64,000 nucleotides of DNA from Cynocephalus volans (Eukaryota > Chordata > Mammalia > Dermoptera > Cynocephalidae), in NCBI RefSeq assembly GCF_027409185.1, contig NC_084464.1, forward strand, positions 50,505,095-50,569,094. Reading direction: 5' to 3'. The position numbers and the translations under genes were made by a program. Below the pieces are notes generated by a model that saw only the letters and a list, made by a program, of their open reading frames with translations, was not told the DNA's origin and ran no database searches. This document shows, piece after piece, positions 58,970 through 64,000 of the stretch. Each line of letters opens with the position of its first letter. Position 1 is the stretch's first letter.

Positions 58970-61100
58970 TAAGAGGATATTTCTTAACCTGTTAAAGGCT
59001 AGCTTCCCAACCAGGAGCAAACATCATTCTTAACTGAGAAACTTGGAAGCATTTCCTCTAAAATCGGGAACAAAATAAGGAGGTCTGCTATAATCACTTC
59101 TATTCAACACTGTACTACAGATTCTAGCCACTATAATAAGGCAAGAAAAATATTGTAAAAGAATTGGAAAGAAACAAAATGGTCATAACGTGTAGATGAG
59201 AGATTATTGTCGTAAAATATACAATAGAATCTACAGACAAATAATTAGAACTAATAAGAGAGTTCAGCAAGCTTGCTGATATGTATGTTTATATACACCA
59301 GCAATAAACAACTAAAAATAAATTTTAGAAATAATTAATTTACGGGCTGAACCCGTGGCTCACTCGGGAGAGTGCGGCGCTGAGAGCGCGGTGGCGCTGA
59401 GAGTGCCGAGGCCGCAGGTTCGGATCCTATATAGGGATGGCCGGTGTGCTCACTGGCTGAGCGCTGTGCAGGCGACACCAAGCCAAGGGTTACGATCCCC
59501 TTACTGGTCACACACACACACAAAAGAAATAATTAATTTACAATATTTTTAGTTGACTACCTAGAAATAAGTCTAACAGAAGATGGGCAAGATCTATGTG
59601 GAGAATATTATAAAACTTGCTTAATATTATTAGAGAAGACAAGTTAATGGAAAATACACAGATATACCACATTTGTGAGGAGAAAGACTCACTGTCTTGA
59701 AGGAGTCACTTCTCCCCACATTAAGTGATGCAATGCATCTATAATAAATTCAATGCAACTATAATAAAAATTCTAACAGAACTTTATTTTTCATGGAACT
59801 TTAAAAACATAAAAAAGAGCTGAGGGTCAAGAATAGTCCAGACACTCCTAAAGAAACACATAGTAGGTTTCTTTACTATATGAGAACTTAGATTTCTAAT
59901 AAATGTGTAGTAGTTAAGGCATGATGGTATTGGGATAGGGAGAGATAAATAGACCAACAGAAAAGAATATAGATGACAAAAAAAACCCCATGCATATAGG
60001 AAGCTTTGCTGCATGGTAGAATAGATGTTGCAAATCAAGGGGAAAAAATGGCCTATCAATAAATGGTACTGAAGCAATTAACTATATGTATATATGGAAA
60101 AATAAAATTAAATCCCCTATTTTTACTATACACAAAAATAAATTCCAGGTAGATCAAAGAACCATATGGGAAAAGCAAAACTCTGAAACTTTTAGAAGAA
60201 AATATAGTTGACCATCTTTATGACCCTAAGACAAGGAAAATTTTCTTAAAGAAGACCAGAAAGAAATTTGTTCTTTGGAAAAAATTAATAATTTAAAATC
60301 AATTAATATAATTAATTTTTATAAATTGGTAACATTTATTGATAAATCTTATTTATCAATATAAAATTGATGAATTTTATTTATTAATATAAAATTGATC
60401 AATTTAATTCCATGAAAATTAAGAACTTTTGTGCATAAAAAGTACCATAAAGTCGGTGAAAAAATAAGCCACAGAATAAGAGAGGATATATCCTAGATTA
60501 GAATCCAGAGTATATAATGAATGCTTCAAATAAAAAAGAAAAAGCCAAATAAGCCAATAAATATGTAAGCAAAGAATATGAACAAGAAATTCACAGAATA
60601 AATCAAGAAAAAATGCTTGGTCTCTTTAGGAATCAGGGATGTGCAATTAAAACCATACTGAAATTTTACACCCTTCAAATTAGCAGCAATTAAACCTGAA
60701 AATACTAAACATTGGTGAGAATGTTAAACAAAGGGAATTCTCTTTCACTCCTGGGAGGAGAGTAAATTGTTATGACCATTATGGAGAGCAATTTAACAAC
60801 ATCTAGTAAATTTGCAAAAGCAGGTGTTATTCAACTGGACAATTCTGCTGCTAGGTATATGCCCTAGAGAAACGCACAAGGGGTCACAGATAAGAATGCT
60901 CATTGTAGCAAGGTTTGGAATTCAGAAAGAAAAAAACACCTCAAATGTCCACTGAAAGGATACAAATAAACTGTGCTATATCATACAATAAAATATGGAA
61001 TGACAGTTAAAATTCATGAAATAGAACTACCTTTATCAAAATGAAGTGAATGAAACTCACAAAAATGTAATGTCAGACCCCCCCAAAAAAATAAACAAAA
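58970..61100 (+). mobile_element. Old LINE-1 ORF2 to 3' end, + strand, split by a SINE
   Basis: From about 59040 (acttggaagcatttcctc) the + strand follows L1 reverse-transcriptase sequence, continues past the SINE at 59344-59525, and near 60610-61000 reads the C-terminal region (tgctgctaggtatatgccc, then caaatgtccactgaaagg). It is heavily mutated and A/T-rich. It lies in inferred GLP1R intron 5, antisense to that gene. Confidence 0.8.
59344..59525 (+). mobile_element. Dimeric tRNA-Ile-type SINE in L1, with 16-bp target duplication
   Basis: The first tRNA-like unit has an A-box-like tggctcactcgg and a B box GGTTCGGATCC at 59417-59427. The linker tatatagggatggccggt leads to a second unit (gctgagcgctgtgcaggcgacaccaagccaaggg) and a CA-rich tail. 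The duplication gaaataattaatttac is perfect at 59328-59343 and 59526-59541. This is the most complete SINE copy in the window. Confidence 0.93.
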
Positions 61101-61124
61101 AAAAGATGCAGAATAATATTGCTA

Positions 61125-61175
61125 TAGTTTGAATGTTTTGTCCCTCTAAAATTCATGTTGTAATTTAATCCCTCA
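61125..61175 (+). repeat. LTR-edge-like fragment before the L1
   Basis: The sequence gctatagtttgaatgttttgtccc, then attcatgtt, resembles the conserved opening of mammalian MaLR-type LTRs. Only about 50 bases are present before the L1 5' end. Low certainty. Confidence 0.3.
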
Positions 61176-61179
61176 CTTT

Positions 61180-64000
61180 TTTTTCTCAGCAAGGTGGCTG
61201 ACCAGAGGCAGCCAGCCCTTGTGTCTAATGCATAAAAGGCAAAAGCAACAAACAGATAGTCACCTGAAGAGAAGAGTGTCTAGTGAAAACTATGGGATCC
61301 AGCTAAACAGTGAGGAAACCCCCACAAGACCTGAAAACTTGAGACAGCAACATAGGAGGACAGGAGAAACTCCCAACCAGGACTGGCATGGAGACTCAAG
61401 GAACCCTTTACTGCTAGGACAAGGTAGGCACCAGCTGCCAGCCCTTCCACCTTAGACACCTGCAAACCAGGCTGCAGGGTAACCACAAGGCCTTCATAGG
61501 CAATGAGCCTAGTGTGTGGAGTGGCTAAGAGCCCACAAGACTGTATTTTCCCAGAGGAGCACTACACATGGAGTCACCCTCACACCCCTCGGTCCCAGAT
61601 TGCTGCTGGACATTTCCATTTTGGGATAGGAGCCAGGGGATCCCAGAGTTCCACTGACCCAGTGGCTCTGCACACACCAGCAGAGAATGTGGAGGGGAGT
61701 GTGCTGGCTACCTGGATAAACACCCTTCTTCTTCCTGAAGTGCAGAGCCCCACTTGACATAGGGGAACTGCCCATACCAGTTGAGAGTAGGAAGAACACA
61801 CTGGTCACCTGGATCCATGCTCTCCTTCCTCTGGGAGCTCATAACCCCACCCAACTCAATTCCCCATGCCTGCTTCAGTGGACAGTGAGCTGAAGCTGCA
61901 CCAGGCCCCTTACACTGGTTGTCTTGATCCATGCCCTGCTCCTCTGGGAGCTCAGGGGTCTTCTGATGCAGCGAGTCCACCAGCATGAGCAAAGAGCACG
62001 CCAAGCATATACAAGCTATCCCTGGGAGCCCCTTTCCCTGGGAGTCCCATGTCCCATTTGACACAGCAGCCTGCCCACAACAGCAGAAAAGGTGTGAGGA
62101 GTGAGCCAGCATTACAACTTTGCCTACCAAGAACGAAACCTATGTAGCCTAACCCAACTGTCAACATAAAACACTTTTACAGATATGAGTTTCTCCCCTC
62201 AAAAACCACTCTAAAAATTAAAAGAAGCAACTATACCATGAGATGCCCAGATCTCAATGTAGAGATATGAGAAAAATGAAAAAACAGGGAAATATGACAT
62301 CCTGAAAAGACTATGATTCTCCAGTGCCAGACCCCAAACAACAGGAAACTGGTGAGTCATCTGAAGAGAAATCCCAATGATAATATCAAAGAAACTCAAC
62401 TTAATGGATTAAAAAAATAGGTAGAAATGAAGTTTAAAAGAAAGATCCAGGACATGCACAAGAAATTCAGTGAAGAGATAGAGACAGTAAAAAAGAATCA
62501 AAATCAAGCAGAAATCCTGGAACTGAAGAATTCATTCAACAAAATAAAAAATGCAACCAAGAGCCTAAGTGGCAGGCTAGAACAAGTGGAAAAATAATTT
62601 TTGAACTAGAAGACAGGTTTTTTGAATTAACACAGTTGGAACAAAAAGAAAAAGAAAAAAAATTCTTTTAAATGAAGAAAGCCTATGAGATCTTTCTGAT
62701 GACCTTAAGTGTGCAAACTTCTGTGTTATGAGTGTACTGGAAAGGGAAGAGAAAGGAAAATGCATTGAAAAACTAATGACATAGTAGCCAAAAACTTCCC
62801 AAGTATTGGGAGAGATATGGTCCCACAGATCCAAGAAGCTCAAAGATGCCCAAACAGATTCAACCCAAAAAGGATCTCCCCTAGACACACTGTAGCCGAA
62901 CTGTCAAAAATCAAAGACAAAGAAAGAATTCTAAAAACAGCAAGAGAAAAGCATCAACTCACCTATAAGGAAATGCCCATCAGGCTAACAGCAGAGTTCT
63001 CAACAGAAATCCTACAGGCCAGGAGAATGTGTGATGACATATTCAAAGTTTTAAAAGATAATACTGCCAACCAAGGATACTATATCCAGCCAAGCTTTTC
63101 TTCAGAAATGAAGGGGAAATAGTATTTTTCCCATCCAAATAAAAGCTGGGGGAATTCACCACCACAAGACCAGCCTTTGAGCAAATCCTCAAGGGAGTCC
63201 TATATCACCATAACTACATGAGAAAGAATTTTAAAAACTGCTTGTAGAACAGACATGCAAAAGAGAAAGAAAATGTATCTTATCACTACAAAAAAAAAAA
63301 AAAAAATCACCAAACAGCAAAGACAAACAATTAAAAAAAAAAAGAAAGCAAAGAAAGATATATAAAACAACCATAATAAATTAATGAAATGGCAGGAACA
63401 AGGCAACACCTTTCAATAACAACCCTGAATGTAAATGGATTAAATTCCTCAATTAGAAGATATAAACTGGCTGGAAGGATTAAAAAACTAAACCCAACTA
63501 TATACTGCCTTCAAAAAACTCACTTCACCAATAAAGACACACACAAACTAATAGTGAAGAGATAAAGATATTCCACACAAAAGGAAACCAAAAATGAGCA
63601 GAAGTTACTATATTCATATCAGATAAAAAAGACTTCAAACAAAGAACTATAAAGAGAGATAAAGAAGGACATTATATAATGATAAAAGGATCAATTGAGC
63701 AAGAAGATATAACAATCATAAATATATGTGCACCCAACATCATAGCAGCCAGATAAATAAAGCAATTATTACTGGATCTAAAGAGAGAAATAGACCCCAA
63801 CGCAATAATAGTTAGGGACTTTGACACACCACTCTCAGCAATGGACAGATTCTCTAGACAAAAAATTAGCAGAGAAAAATTAGATTTAAACAGAATTTTA
63901 GGCCAAATGGACTTGACAGACATTTGCAGAACATTTCATCCAACAACTACAGAACATACATTCTTCTCATCAGTACATGAGTCATTCTCCAGGATAGACC
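61180..64000 (+). mobile_element. LINE-1 5' part: 5' UTR, ORF1 and start of ORF2, running off the window
   Basis: A 5'-UTR-like stretch begins near 61190 (caaggtggctgaccagagg). An ORF1-like coiled-coil region lies near 62420-62650. The ORF1 RNA-binding end spans about 62817-63122, with an open frame including QLTYKEMPIRLTAEFSTEIL. ORF2 begins at about 63388, where an ATG opens with TTLNVNGLNSSIRR, the endonuclease N-terminus. The ORF2 frame soon breaks. At least the first 2.8 kb of a once long element are present. Confidence 0.85.

Larger units (their letters stand above)
58487..64000 (-). other. GLP1R: Inferred GLP1R intron 5 (part)
   Basis: Exon 6 opens in phase 2 with an acceptor at 58487-58488, and no TM1-encoding exon is visible up to 64000. 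The whole stretch should therefore be intron. It is filled with + strand L1 sequence and a SINE. The only non-repeat part is roughly 58490-58960. Confidence 0.75.

Noticed and set aside
59344-59430. Possible tRNA-Ile gene
   Set aside because: The tRNA-like part lies inside a SINE with tail and target duplications. It has no mature acceptor stem, so it is not a functional tRNA gene.

Overview
The window is a piece of mammalian nuclear genome. Its coding content is one complete two-exon gene, SAYSD1 on the + strand, and the 3' two-thirds of a second gene, GLP1R exons 6 to 13 on the - strand. The two genes converge tail to tail with about 19 kb between their stop codons. Human chromosome 6p21.2 has the same neighbours in the opposite reading direction, so the locus is syntenic and the window is its reverse complement. 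No bacterial or viral gene system is present, and I found no convincing undescribed system.

Species: three copies of a tRNA-Ile-like SINE lie at about 491, 38321 and 59344. All have A-tails or simple-repeat tails and target-site duplications, and two carry a recognisable pol III B box. They resemble the CYN family described from colugos (Dermoptera). I see no Alu, B1/B2, carnivore SINEC or ruminant BovB-type SINE. A colugo such as Galeopterus is my best guess. This rests on recalled family structure and was not searched.

Layout. 1-1537: 3' end of a LINE-1 split by a SINE. 1538-20400: intergenic DNA with old L2, MIR, MER20 and L1 fragments, a 15-bp degenerate minisatellite, and a short palindromic MITE near 18.5 kb. 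20430-21260: CpG-rich promoter and SAYSD1 exon 1. 21009-25882: the single SAYSD1 intron. 25883 to about 27.4 kb: SAYSD1 exon 2 and 3' UTR. 27.4-46.2 kb: gene-poor DNA holding an old antisense L1 invaded by a younger L1, a solo LTR with intact target duplication, and one SINE. 46223-58486: GLP1R exons 13 back to 6. 58487-64000: inferred GLP1R intron 5, mostly two + strand L1 sequences, one carrying a SINE and the other running off the end.

SAYSD1 reconstructs to 183 codons and the GLP1R part to residues 170-463 of a 463-residue protein. All junctions have GT/AG borders and compatible phases, so both look functional. They are unrelated in role: SAYSD1 is an ER-membrane ribosome/translocon quality-control protein and GLP1R is a class B G-protein-coupled receptor for the incretin GLP-1. 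GLP1R exons 1-5 must lie beyond base 64000.
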